Source: Omphalotus guepiniiformis
Taxonomy: Eukaryota; Basidiomycota; Agaricomycetes; Agaricales; Omphalotaceae
NCBI GenBank assembly: GCA_028554645.1
Contig: JAQOOI010000058.1
Coordinates: 744,001 to 808,000 of the forward strand
Length of the DNA: 64,000 nucleotides
Direction of reading: 5' to 3'
Positions 12,031 to 23,403 of the stretch are shown one piece after another. Each line of letters begins with the position of its first letter. Position 1 is the first letter of the stretch. The position numbers and the translations under genes are program-made. The notes beneath the pieces were generated by a model that made no database searches, was not told the origin of the DNA, and saw nothing but the letters and a program-made list of their open reading frames with translations.

Positions 12031-15000
12031 TCACATCTGTCCAGCCCCAGTAAACGTCAACGACGTCGGCGACTTAGTCGTAGGGGCACTCATTCGTCGC
12101 CTCTTCTCAACATATCCTTCATGTCCAAACCCACCCATCCCTTGCGCATACACCATAGAAGGCGCTCCATTCGTACCCCTCCTTTCATCCTGACCCTCCG
12201 GAACCCTGTCCTCATCCTCATCAACATCCTCAACAACCTGTTCATGCAAAACATACCGCCCAAGCCCACCAGCACTACCTTCTCGACTCTCACCACTATG
12301 ACTATCCCCACCACTGCTCCCGCTATACTCCCTATCAGCATCATCCTCCTCGTCCGAATCTCGCGTCAACAAGGCCCGCTTCGCGTGCGCCGACTCGAGC
12401 GTCTGCGAAGGCAGCCTCTTAAACGACGGCCTCCGCATCGAAAGACTTTTCCCACTCTGCGAAAATTGATGATCATCCACCGAAGACTCTCGCGAATAGG
12501 ACGAAGTCGTCGACGCAGGACTATGTGCCGAAGTCATCCCAGCAATCCCGAACGCACTCGCAAGAGAAGAATCAGGGTTCGTCCCTGGAGCAAAGGTCAC
12601 ATGCTGTTGCTGTTGCCCATGCGCATGTTTCGAATCCATATGCTCCTGGATAGAAGATAGATGCGAAACAGGTACGGTTGGACTTGCATTTAACGTCGAG
12701 CCACCCACTTGCCCAGGCGCAGCGTTCGAGGGTCCACCAACTGGAGTAACATTGCCCTTGGACTTCCTTATCCTCGGCACCAAATTAAGAGTCGTAGGAG
12801 CCTTCCTTGCGAGCACCGCAGCTTCATATGACCTCAAATCATCCACATTCCCATGCAACGTCGTGCGCATTGAAGAATCGCCCTGCTGATTCTGCTGTTG
12901 CGAAGGGTGTCCTTGCGGAAGAGCTTGACTTGTCCCAGGATTAGAATTCGAAGCACCATATCGCCCGTTTGTGTACCCCTGCGCATACAAAAACCTCTCT
13001 TCATCCTCCACAGCAGTAGGCGTTTTCACGCTTGGTAACGACGCGACCCTTTGCCTCCTGTATCCCCCTGCTAAAGGTCCTCCTGGACCATGTAGTCCTG
13101 GAGAAAGCATACTCACGTCTCCACCCGACGATTGGACCTGGCCACCCGAAGGATGGTGATGAGGTGACCCAGCTAACACACCAGGCCCTGGCCCACTTAA
13201 GGGTGTACGCATGTATTGCTTCCAGAACTCTCGCAGCTCCTTCGTTTCTGCCTCCCTCGTTCCGGGTGTTTGGACAGGAGGACCGCCACCATGCGAACCG
13301 TGTGGATGACCATGGCCTGTGCTCGGGCGTACGTGATGTGTGCCATGCGAAGCCTGGTGCTGAGATTGTTGCTGAACAGCTCCGCCGCCGTCATGCTTGC
13401 TGGGCATGGGTGTCGCATTAGGGTCTCCGTTTCCTTCCATGTCCATCATGCTAAAGAAAGGTGCACCATCCGTCGACAAACCTGCCAGAACGTTGGGGTC
13501 GTCTAAACTCATGAGACCAAAAGCAGAAGAAAAGCCTCCTTCGCCTTGGGAAGTACCGGGACGAGATTGTGACGGGTTCGAAGATGAGGAGGATGAGTCA
13601 GCGGGAGGATGTGCTGAGCCCCGACCATTGAGGTGGTGTGAAAGATATGCGCCAGTTTGAGAATCCCTAAAAAAAGACGTGAGAGTCAGCACTACTGTAT
13701 CTGCCGGAAATAGAAGCACGTTTCAATGAGGAAAGCTTTGACATGAGAAGACGAATACGACGTGGCGGCTGCTTGGGCGAAAGAAGGGCGAAGAACAAAA
13801 AACAAAGCCTACCCTAAAAGCGGCAGTATCAAGTGGTAAATGAACGTTCGAGCTCGTCGCGCTCGACGGCATTGAATGACCAGAAGTGTCTCCATCGCTA
13901 TAATCTTGGCTCGCTCTCCTGGCCCTCGGTAAATGCTGCCCATAACCATAAACATGATGATGTTCTCCAGCGTTCGCCACAAGCATCTGTCTCGCTATAG
14001 CAACATCAAGTTCTTTGTCCGCAAGGTCGTGCAGAGCAGATGACGAAGAGTACGATGATGAAGTTGAAGACGATTCTGGTTCTGACGTATGCCATCCACC
14101 CAACCAAGGAGCTCCTCCTGCACCTCCAGCTAAACCCGAGGTCGATCCATATGAAGGAAGGGAACCCCGTCTAAGCAACTCAGCTTGTTGCGCCCTATAC
14201 TTTGACGCGTAATCTGACGTATCCACACCCATTCCAATCCCCGCACCAGAATCAGCAGACGGGACTGGGGCACCGGGGTAGACCGGCGGAAATGTAAAAT
14301 TATGCGCATACAACCCACTGCTCGTCACTCCACCATGACCGTGATGCGGATCCGCGAGACTCGTACCGGGCGGTGGTCCAAGCGAAAAATCATCTGGGCC
14401 GCCATGCGCGGATTGCGAATAGAGCGGAACCCTCGAAGCATATATGTTGCTACCTTGCTGCGGTGGGAACTGCACGGGATGAGGAAGATGTGTGAGGTGT
14501 GATAGATTAGGAAGGGAGCCTGCAGCAGTCGAGCCAGCGTGAGGTCGAGGGTTGTGGCCTGGGCCAATTGGTGCGGTCTGTCGGTGAAATTTTACAAAAG
14601 TGCAGCGGCATTTCCTTTGAACGCATTTTGCTAAACTCGCCAATTGTGAACTTGGAAGACAAAGTATTCGCAAGTATATACTGACCGCAAGGATTACAAC
14701 CGTCACACGGAAGACTACTCTGCACACACTGATCGCACGCCTGCTTCGACGTCGTCGCTCTCGTCGCGGACGCTGACCCTTTCCTCCTCGAATTTCCAGC
14801 TGAAGGTAACGGTTTTTCATTAGCGTGGCATTTGTTGACATGTCTTGATAGTAAGTCACTGTTTTCGAGCACGAGCGTGAGCGATCAGCACATAGAGTTC
14901 CGACAATCCAGAGGCGAACCTTCTCGCGAACTGGTCACCGCAGTGTTGGCACTTGTACGGTCGATCGCCAGTGTCTATATGAAGGAAGACCCGATTAGCA

Positions 15001-15215
15001 GAAAGTAAAAAAATTATGAATCCCTACGGCTCCGCCAGCACGAATCCTATCACGACATGTCCCTGCCCCACCGCTCCAGCTCCATACCCAGCGTACAACG
15101 GATAGAAAATAAGGAAATAACGGATCCACAACTCACGCGATCTCATATGCCTGGCAACATGTTGGGGCCTCGTAAACGTAGCGGAGCATACAGGACATTT
15201 GTGATCACCGCCCAT
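12031..15215 (-). CDS. C2H2 + Zn2Cys6 zinc-finger transcription factor
   Basis: Nuclear DNA-binding regulator. The start is at 15215. Exon 1 has the first C2H2 finger (HKCPVCSATFTRPQHVARHM). The next two exons complete RSHTGDRPYKCQHCGDQFAR and SDLLSRHVNKCH, giving two tandem fingers. A linker leads to a Zn2Cys6 cluster, ACDQCVQSSLPCDGCNPC, spliced to AKCVQRKCRCTFVKFH. The remainder is long, Ser/Gly/His/Pro-rich and acidic in places, as in activation regions, ending at 12031. The combination of paired C2H2 fingers with a binuclear cluster is known from fungal regulators such as the Cmr1/Pig1 type, but I cannot assign an orthologue. The intron near 13,690-13,815 has good-looking sites (GTAGGC; TTTTTTTAG) that do not preserve phase, so the model there is uncertain and an indel in the T-run is possible. 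Confidence 0.88.
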
Positions 15216-16336
15216 CTTTAGTGTTCGGAGTGAAGTCTAAGAAATGTACGGATTGTTTTTCAGTTGTAGAGAGAGCGGGAGATGGAGTAGAGTGTTAGGA
15301 GGTGGAGCAGCGAAAGAATTGAAGATGCCGGTGGAATTCAAGCCGTGTATATCTTTCTCTCCCGTCGACGTAGCCTGTGGAGCAAGATACCCGTGGAAAG
15401 AAAAAGACGTCTGAGCTTTGTCGTTATTTAGACCACCCTCAAGTTTCAAAAAGTCATTTTTGCGTTTGACCTATGACGTCATACTTCCAGGGTTCCGATC
15501 AAAGCACTGGATCTTCGTGATAAAAAACTACGCATGTGGAAGGCGAACCCCCTTTTTATCACCTTTTCACGCTGATTTTAGTACCCAATACACTTGTTTA
15601 TTTTACAGTTTTATGACTGTGACAATAAATATAACATCGTAGTGACGTTTCCCACTCCACATGAAAGCATAAGTTCGGTCCACCCTTCCGGAAAGTGAAA
15701 TGCAAGTTTGTCTGATGACGTAGTGCATTATTAGGCTCGCGACCAGCCGTCCACGCGAGCATGTTTGGACGGTAAACATCCGAAACTAGTTGTTTGCGCA
15801 ACAAACAATAGATGCTCTTGTGGAACGGCTGGTCCTGACCGTTGTCACTTTGGCAGGGTCACGGTTTGTGACATTGGACTTCAAAGAATTTTGGCTTTTA
15901 CTTATAAAAAAAATTTCTCGAGAGACCTATATGAATCTTTGTCTCTCGTCAACCAGAACAGAATGAGATATGTCATAGAAATATGATTTTTTGAGCTTTA
16001 CTTGTACTGTAGAAGGGATGCTCGAGGTCATCAAACTCTAGATCTGACTCAGCATGCTGCACACATCCAGACCAACACTGCAAATTGTTAAAAAAATTTT
16101 TTTTTGACATCTATACCATTCGAATCAGCGTTCTTCAAAACGCGTAAAACTCATAGTCTGTAAAATACAAAATTTTTGAAGTTGTTGAGCCTAAGTTCAA
16201 TGTCACATTTGGCTGCACGCGCCAAAATGGCTACCGTTTGGACCAGCCGTTTCTACGAAATGAGGTCGGACCGTGCGGACCGACAGGCCATGTGGCCTGA
16301 ATTTCTAGAAACGAGCTGGCAAGAGAGCCTAGTGCA
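15216..16336. other. Intergenic, no gene seen
   Basis: About 1.1 kb between the transcription factor start and the uricase 3' end; both genes are on -, so this is the transcription-factor promoter. Two related words (TAGTGCATTATT and GACCAGCCGT) occur at both ends of the stretch (about 15,720-15,750 and 16,240-16,345), suggesting an old local duplication. No coding potential. Confidence 0.45.
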
Positions 16337-19300
16337 TTATTTACGCGAGATCGTGGCGGTGATCAAACCGCTGCCAAAACGGGAAGAGAGCAGAACAATA
16401 ACATCGAAGGAGAAACGGCGTTAGCGAGCGAAGAATTACCACATACAACGACCAAATGCATGTGGCGCAGAAAGAGAAAAAAAGGACGAACCTCGGGGCA
16501 GCGATGGGTACAAATACGTCTGCTTTGGCACTAGATATTCTCGGGTTAGTCTCGGAGAAGGCGCCAGGAAAAAGACAGAAAGAGGGTCAAAAAACAAAAC
16601 AAAAAAAGACAGCAAACAATCATGGAATTCGGATATCGCATCCCACCTAAGCCTGATCCAGAATACACGCCCAAACCTCCCATCCATAGCAAGTCGCTAG
16701 AACCACTCCAAGATGCGACAACCATCAAACATGTTGCAATATGCATCAGATCTAATCACCCCAGCCGACCGAACCAACTTTTGAATTCCACCCGTGATAA
16801 GTCTTCGATAAGACCACACCGCGCCCGCCCGCATTCCAAACGCCAATCCCGCTACATTCCCTCAGTCTCCGACAGCTTTGCAAATTCCACCTTAACGCTC
16901 GCCCAGGATAAACCATCAAACCCTTCTTCGAACCCTTTAACGTATATTAAATTCTCAGGGTTCCGCGGCATGCCTAAATGCACGATGATTGCCGGAGGGA
17001 AAAAAGAAGGGGTGACACGAGTAAAACAGACAGTTGGCGTTCCATGGGCATACACGAGAGACGAAGAAAACCGGTAAGGCAGGTTCGCGCCAGAGCTGGG
17101 AACTCGTCTCCAACACACGAGTGTATCCACTCGCGCCAGCGAACAGTAAACTTCGCGAAGACAAATCCTCTCCACCAAGCGAACCATGGTCCATGAATAG
17201 AAGTATCAATCATTAGAACCCATCTCCAAACGAAGAAGTTTTCCTTCATGCGTACATGCGTCCGTAAACGATTCAATAGCCTATCGGTGGAGGTACATTT
17301 CTTCCACCGCATAGCCGCGTAGGGTGACAAAAGAGTGTCACAGCGAATCGTGCCGTGAGCGCGCGCTCAGAGCGGGGAATGCGGGTAGGGTAATGAACGA
17401 CGTCATTGAAAGGTATTGCTTGGACATGTAAGCGGCGACTGAGATTCATGCGAATCTGGGCCTCGGAAGAAAACGCTGGATTTGTTCCCGAGAATGTGCG
17501 CCCCTCGGAATGGGGATGAACCCCGCGGTGCCAGCGCCCGCCACGACTCTCCAAAATTACAACTTGTGAGGTCGAAGTCGAACCGACCCTTAAGCTGGAG
17601 TACAGGGGAGAGTAAGTGTGATAGAGGTGGACTGCGTAGCCAGAGTAGTCGCCAGGTAAGATGGTAACCAGGTGAGATGGAAACGAAAAGGAAGTGCGGG
17701 AATCGGCACGCCCATAATCACAGGTTTCACGGTGGATGCACATAGATCTAGGGAAAGCGCAAGAGAGTACGACCAAGGAGATACAACTCCACAGCACCGC
17801 GATAAGAGGTAGGCCAACGCGGGTGGTTAACAGCAGAAGCGTTGAACGACACCAGGCAGAAAGGATAGAAAAGCCGAAAAAAAATAGAAGAAAAAGAAAA
17901 CAAAAAAAGAATACTCAACGGCGTAGTGTTGTCAACCCCAATATACTTCATATCGACAGGGATATAGTGTTTGTTAGGCAACGCGTAGGACACGCTCTGT
18001 ACCCCTGCATTGTCTTGGATAATCTTTTGAGCCATCTTGTATAGAGTCGCCTGGTACGAGGGAGAGAAAGAAAAATATGAGCACGAATTATTGACATGGT
18101 TAATTGCCCAGAGGGCGGAAGAGAGGAGATATAGAGAGGAGAGAGAGAGAGGAGTCCAGTTCAGGCACCAAGTCGAGGATTTTATAGAAAAAAAAACGAA
18201 ACCCCGCAGAAAATAAACGGCAAAATCCATCATGATTCTCCACGACTCCACCCAGAATCAGATCGGCTACACAGGGGGGCATACGGCCAAGCCACCAAGC
18301 CGATATTTGCCGCCGTTCAAGCCGTGCGCGTGGAGGTGGTCTCGAGGGCTAGGGATAGCTCACCTGAACACTCGCACTATCATCTTCAGCAAAAACCTCC
18401 AAAGTGATCTTCCTCGCACTCGCGGGAACATTAACATCCCAAACACTTCCACTCAGACTATTCGTCTGTCCATCTATCTCCTTCGGCACTATGAACTCTA
18501 GCTTCTTCTCGTCGGTCGGAGCGGGGATCTTGATTGGTGTAAACTTGTACGTCAGATCGATAGAAGTAGAGAATATTCTGTCGTCTACTTCGACGAGTGT
18601 TGTGTATTCGTCTCGGACGAAATTGGTGAAGGCTGACCCTGTGGATTTGAGGACTAGACTCGATATGTGGATGATAAGAACAGGCTTATTTTGTTGAGGA
18701 TGGACTAGATGGACGGACCTAAGAGATCTGAGATTCCGGAGGTGACTGTAGCTTCAATCTTATCCTTCCCGGCACTAGCGTCTATCTAGATATGCATTCG
18801 TTAGTATTGCGGTAGAGCATGGAACCCTACGTGCTTACCTCCGCCTTAACGATCCTCTTCTCATCTCCATCCCTCACAAACGAATGTGAATGATCCTTGA
18901 TCGCGCCATCCTTCGTAACAGGGATCCTGGACCAGCGGAGCTGCTCGATCGTGATGAAAGCCTTGTGAAGATGCGCGTATTTCGAGAGGACATGAGTACC
19001 GAGATGAAGCGCGAATCGTTCAGGAATTAGTATGTGCGGTGAGACCTTGGCCAAATCTATACGACGCCGTAAATTTAGAGAAAGCACGATGTGTCGGGCT
19101 GGTTGACGTACAATACGTGATGTTCTTCACTGAAAGTTGTGATCAGTGAACAGATAACGAATCGATACCGTTGAAACTTACTTGAATCAGTCGCCACAAC
19201 GACCGAATTATCAGCCTTGGTATAACTACCCATATCAATTCAGTACCCCATTAAACACAGAGAATACACATATATATAAACCCACCTCGTCTCAATCTCT

Positions 19301-19428
19301 CCTTCCACCAACACAGTAACATTATATTCAACAACATGATGCAAAGATCCCTCCCTTACGACGCGAAAAACTCGTACTTTATCCTTCCCGTAACGCGCAG
19401 AGGAGAGATAAGAGAGAGAATCGGGCAT
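16337..19428 (-). CDS. uox: Urate oxidase (uricase)
   Basis: Oxidises urate to 5-hydroxyisourate in purine breakdown, normally in peroxisomes, cofactor-free. The start at 19428 gives SARYGKDKVRVFRVVREG and HHVVEYNVTV. Following exons give YTKADNSVVVATDS, VKNITY, then AKVSPHILIPERFALHLGTH and HKAFITIEQLRWSRIPVTKD. Further 3' comes SVYxLPNKHYIPVDMKYIGV-type sequence (here SVSYALPNKHYIPVDMKYIG), the family signature. The C-terminus comes from two tiny exons, 16522-16492 (DVFVPIAAP) and 16370-16337 (GLITATISRK). The intron before the first of these is 1,392 bp (17914-16523), against 50-70 bp elsewhere. The predicted end ISRK lacks the usual SKL-like peroxisomal signal. No frame break was seen, so activity is plausible if the long intron is spliced. 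Confidence 0.9.
16523..17914 (-). other. uox: Oversized 1,392 bp uricase intron, probably carrying an insertion
   Basis: The donor (A/GTATTC after codon TTG) and acceptor (CCAAAG/CAGACG) restore the uricase reading frame exactly. The interior has short open frames on both strands (for example + 16622-17077 and - 16852-17187), none with a recognisable domain or a convincing start and stop. I found no obvious terminal inverted repeat or target duplication. It may be an old insertion or a captured fragment of another gene. Confidence 0.6.
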
Positions 19429-20072
19429 TTTTCTTCAAATGAGGACGTGTTGTGAGTGTATGAAAGTTGAGTTTGGGCAGATAAGTAGGAAGGGAACACC
19501 TGTCAGGGGTTTAAAATGGTTCGCTCGGTGTAGTGGTCTAGACGTCTAGCTCCGGCTAGCCCTCGGCCCAGCCTGCCGGAGAGGTACGTGGGTGATAAGG
19601 CTACGGCTTCGGCCGGAGGCCGAGATTAGGCAATCGAACGGCCTTGATTTTGCCTCCGTTGAAACTTGAAAGAGGAACTCTTACCGCGACTGCGATGTCT
19701 ACTGCGATATCAATAAAATCAACGTTTGGCCGGTCAGCAATTCACAGACATCATATCGAGCTCCTACATACCAACCTCAACGGTAGCTAACATGGATAAT
19801 AGTGTTTCTGAGCAACTGTTGTTTGATTGTTGTTCTTTTTGCCGCCTGTGCTGCTCGTAAGTCCGTTTCGCCTTCACATTGTTGCCACCATTTACACTGA
19901 ACTGTTGCTTTTAGGCTAGGGCAGTCCAAGCTTTACTGGACAGTCATCATTCCTAACCATAGTCGCTTTGACACTATACGTGAATAGACCGCGTCGGTCA
20001 AAGCTCGGTCAAAGCACTTGCACGATGGCTTTTTGGCCGTAGGTAGGTCAAAGCGCAAGCCACAATAGCAGG
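19429..20072. other. Intergenic: uricase promoter and MYND1 upstream region
   Basis: About 640 bp between divergent genes. A stretch near 19,520-19,640 is rich in small inverted repeats (CTAGACGTCTAG; CCGGCTAG; GGCTTCGGCC). No gene seen. Confidence 0.45.
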
Positions 20073-20078
20073 TATAAG
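20073..20078 (+). promoter_or_regulatory. Likely TATA element of MYND1
   Basis: TATAAG about 100 bp before the ATG, in the context CACAATAGCAGGTATAAGA. The same block precedes the tandem copy at 23,305, which supports a conserved core promoter. Confidence 0.5.
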
Positions 20079-20179
20079 ACTGACACATCACCCTTGCCAC
20101 TCTCTCTGTGTTCCTTCAGCGGATCTCCCTTCTTCAACTCAAAGTTCCCTGAATCTCCCCATACACTTTCTTCATCACC

Positions 20180-22386
20180 ATGGCCGTGAGTATCATCCCA
20201 AAAGCTATCCTATCCCTGTCGAGATACCTGCTTATACTGATCAATCTCTAGTCTGCGAACTATTCCGGGTTTTGCAGTCAAACGTTCGACCCTGAAACAG
20301 CGCGCAAGATGTTGGCACCCCTACTCATCCATCCGCCCTCCGAGATTGTCGATCTTCCCCTCCTACCTGACTCGGATCCACATCGAGCTCTGATGCACAT
20401 CACCGAGGTCATGCATCAGCTCGAGAGAAGCGACCATGTAGCTAAATTCCACACCTCTCTAGTTGATTGTACCTGGGAGATGATCTGGCCTTGGGTATCG
20501 TGCTTCCTGGGATTGACCAAGAGGAAAGAGTATCAGTCTAGCAAGGAACTAGATGACATCGTTTCCACTGTTGCTCGTTTCCTTCATATCGTGGTAAAAA
20601 CGCGTAGCAGGCGAGAACTCGCTGAAAGACCGCCTACGCCTGATTCCTCCAATTTCATCGCGTTCCTCTACACGCGAACGAACTCGGCGCTGAATCCTGT
20701 TCTTTCTGAAGCGTGGATATGGGCACACTATTATGGTTCGAGGCGAGCGTTTAATGCGGTCTGTCGAGCGGCAGATGCCGTTATGGATCTTGTGAGCCGT
20801 CTGACGCCGTTGAGAGGCTACCCGTTGTCCTCTACTGCGAACGACTTCTTGCCCCGTCTCGAGTCCCTTGCTGAAACGGAAGGAAGGAATACCCTATGCG
20901 AGATCCTGATGGGTCGGTTCAAGTCCGAGGTTTATCCTTTACGATTGTCCTATGATAGGGACAGGCTTGTCGATACAGACATCCTACATACTATCATGAG
21001 CACAATCGGCAACGCCACCGGCGATCTTCCTCACTTCAAGCACACCCTCATCTGCAATTCCTATCCACAACTCATTACAAATACCCTCTCTCTCCTCTGC
21101 TTTAGTCCCGCCAAGAGGTTCACATCCTCTCCTCAGATTTCAGGAGAACGTTACGAAATCTATACTCGCCTGTGCTGCGTTATCAGCGCGATGACGTACC
21201 TCAAATACTGTTTCACAATCGACGGACCTAATCAAATTCTTCAAACCCTCCGATACAGACATCCTGCCCGTGGCGTCCTCATGTCCTTCGTTAAAGCCAT
21301 TCAACTCGCCAGGGAGGCGGAGAAAGCTCACCCCGGTATGACCGACAATATGAGGGATTTGTGCCGTACCATCTGCACGGAATCTTGCCGCCTTCTCTGG
21401 ATGATATGCAGTGCTTGTACTATCTATCGCGCGATTGATAGACGAGTTCGAAAGTCAGTTTTGGCTATTGAGAAGGCGAAGTCGGTGTGGGATGTGCTTA
21501 AGGTGATATCTGTATACCCACGATTCAAAGGGCTGTGGATGGACTTCCGGTCAATGCCTGACGATATCGACCTGCTGGAGTATAGGAAGTATACGTATGA
21601 GTTTTGTTTGATGAGGGTATGTTCGAATGAGCAGGTACGTTCAGTGTGTTTCCGTTTCCAGAGATGAAGGCTGAATTGTCTAATTTCAACGTACAGTGTT
21701 CATCACAGAAGCCTTTTACCAATCAGCCGAGGAGGTGCTCCGGGTGTCGTGTCACGATATACTGCTCTAGTGCCTGTCAGAGAGCACACTGGGAGTCAGG
21801 TCATCAGGAAGTATGTCTCGCTACTAAATCCAAACTCGCAGGTGGGTCTACTGTACTATGGGGTCATACCTTCTAAATACTTACTTCAACGCTTGCTTGA
21901 ACTACAGCCGGACACTCCCCACCCCTCTCCGACCTGGAACGCGCGTACATCCACACCGTTATTCACCTTGAAATGCAACGTCGATCTGAGCTAGCCTTCG
22001 AAGCCGTCTCGAAACAAGGCTTACTTTCCGAAACCGGGAAGCCTTTGCTTTACATCACCTGCGTCGACTGTCGTATCTCCGAAACTCCATCTCCCGTTAC
22101 CGAGGAGTATCAAGTCCTCTCAGGACCAATACTGAAACGCCTCGACCTCCCGAGCGCGGTGAAGAAAACCATAGACGGTATCATACGCGCGAACAATTTC
22201 AGGGTTCTTATCGGTCTTGGTATTGTCACGGAGGACTCGGGGAAGTTGAAGTTTCTGATAAAAGGTATGCGGTTTGAGGCTATAGATACGGAGCCGACGA
22301 TGGAGCTTGGTGTGTTTGACCATGAGCTTATTTATTGTGACGAGGATGCGTCCGTTAGACCGTGTACGCGTAAGGGTTTCCCTTAA
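20180..22386 (+). CDS. MYND-type zinc-finger protein, tandem copy 1
   Basis: Four exons: 20180-20185, 20252-21634, 21697-21841 and 21908-22386, for 670 aa. The start exon is only ATG GCC followed by GTGAGT; the same arrangement in the neighbouring copy supports it. A long helical N-terminal region of about 460 residues has no domain I recognise. The MYND finger spans the second intron: VCSNEQ joins CSSQKPF, then RRCSGCRVTIYCSSACQRAH and WESGHQEVC, with the expected Cys/His spacing. A conserved C-terminal region (LYITCVDCRISE, EEYQVLSGPILKRL) follows. MYND fingers usually bind proline-rich partners. Such genes are expanded in mushroom genomes with unknown function. Intact and presumably expressed. 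Confidence 0.88.
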
Positions 22387-23304
22387 AATCGGGAAGTATA
22401 TGGATTATTATGCTTTTTATGGAATTTTTATGTGATATACGATATGCAATGTATATTTTCTCGAGTACTATTTGTACTGCTATGCTACGCGCTTCGTGGG
22501 AAAGACATCGCGTGACTATACATCCCACGACAGTGCTCGGACTCTTGACACAAACTCATCCTCTTCATCATCTCCATCATTGGCTGAAGGCCGCTCAGTG
22601 CTGTGACGTGATTCAGTACGCAGCTAACGTCCTAATCTCCGACACCTGGACCATCAATTCCGTCAAAAAAGTTGTAAAGCCTCACTTTGCAGTGCGTGTT
22701 CAATGTTGTCGTACATCAAGAATATGGCACATCTATGCAGCCAAGCCTCCAATGGTGAGTACTTGAGTCTCATCTCTGTGATGTGACGCATATACGGTGC
22801 TCCATACTTCCATAGCGACGAGGGGAGACACTAATCAAGTTGAAAGCGATACACAGACGCTTCCTGTGTTCCGTGTCTGTGCTTTCTAGCTAGGACTTTA
22901 CTTACTTACTTTTTTCTTCTTCTTTTGTTTAGTTCCATCGGCGAGAGAAACATCAAAAAGTGTCCAAGCTATTACTCTGGCGTAGTATGTGCACTGGCGT
23001 GCAGTTGACTATTTTCGGGGTTAGGGCTCGGAGAGCGTTGGAGAACGTCGTAAACCGTGTGCATCTTGAAACTTTTCACTCCTTGCGTTATTACCACCAT
23101 CCCTTAGCAGCCCATGATATCCTCCCAGTTCCAAACCACCAGCACTGCACCTTCAAAACTATCACGACTCTGCTCTAGTGTGCTCTTCATCGTTCTTCAA
23201 AATGAACTTGGTTGAATCATTGTTGTTCTTGTTATTTCGCTTGTGGCCTGTGTGTACTCTTTGTGGCCATGGGTAGGGCAAGCGCGAGCCACAATAGTGG
23301 CAGG
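22387..23304. pseudogene. Relic of the GH17 promoter and first exon between the MYND copies
   Basis: From about 22,605 to 23,255 the sequence is a diverged copy of about 33,700-34,355, the region leading into and covering exon 1 of the GH17 gene. Shared blocks include CTAATCTCCGACAC versus CTGATCTCCGACAC, CGGCGAGAGAAA versus TGGCGAGAGAAA, and the exon 1 end ACTCTGCTCTAG. The relic exon (ATG near 23,113) has indels, and the matching acceptor AG of intron 1 is lost (GTGG in place of GTAG). No GH17 catalytic part follows; the MYND2 promoter begins instead. It is the break-point side of the tandem duplication. Confidence 0.7.
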
Positions 23305-23310
23305 TATAAG
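23305..23310 (+). promoter_or_regulatory. Likely TATA element of MYND2
   Basis: TATAAG in GCCACAATAGTGGCAGGTATAAG, matching the block before MYND1, about 95 bp before the ATG. Confidence 0.5.
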
Positions 23311-23403
23311 ATTGACGGATCGCCACTGCCACTCTCTACTATCCTCCTGCAAATCCCTTAAACTCGAATTCTTGAATATCTCCCGTACATTTCCTTCATC
23401 GCC

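Noticed and set aside
11920..12660. A 246-codon Arg-rich frame on +
   Set aside because: Exact antisense shadow of the transcription-factor C-terminal exon.
16622..17187. A nested gene in the uricase intron (151 codons on +, 111 codons on -)
   Set aside because: The two candidates overlap on opposite strands, neither has a convincing start, stop and splice set, and I recognise no domain. Kept only as intron content.
19520..19600. A tRNA-like stretch with a GTGTAGTGGTCTAGAC box A look
   Set aside because: There is no GGTTCGA-type B box and no acceptor stem; the small inverted repeats do not form a cloverleaf.
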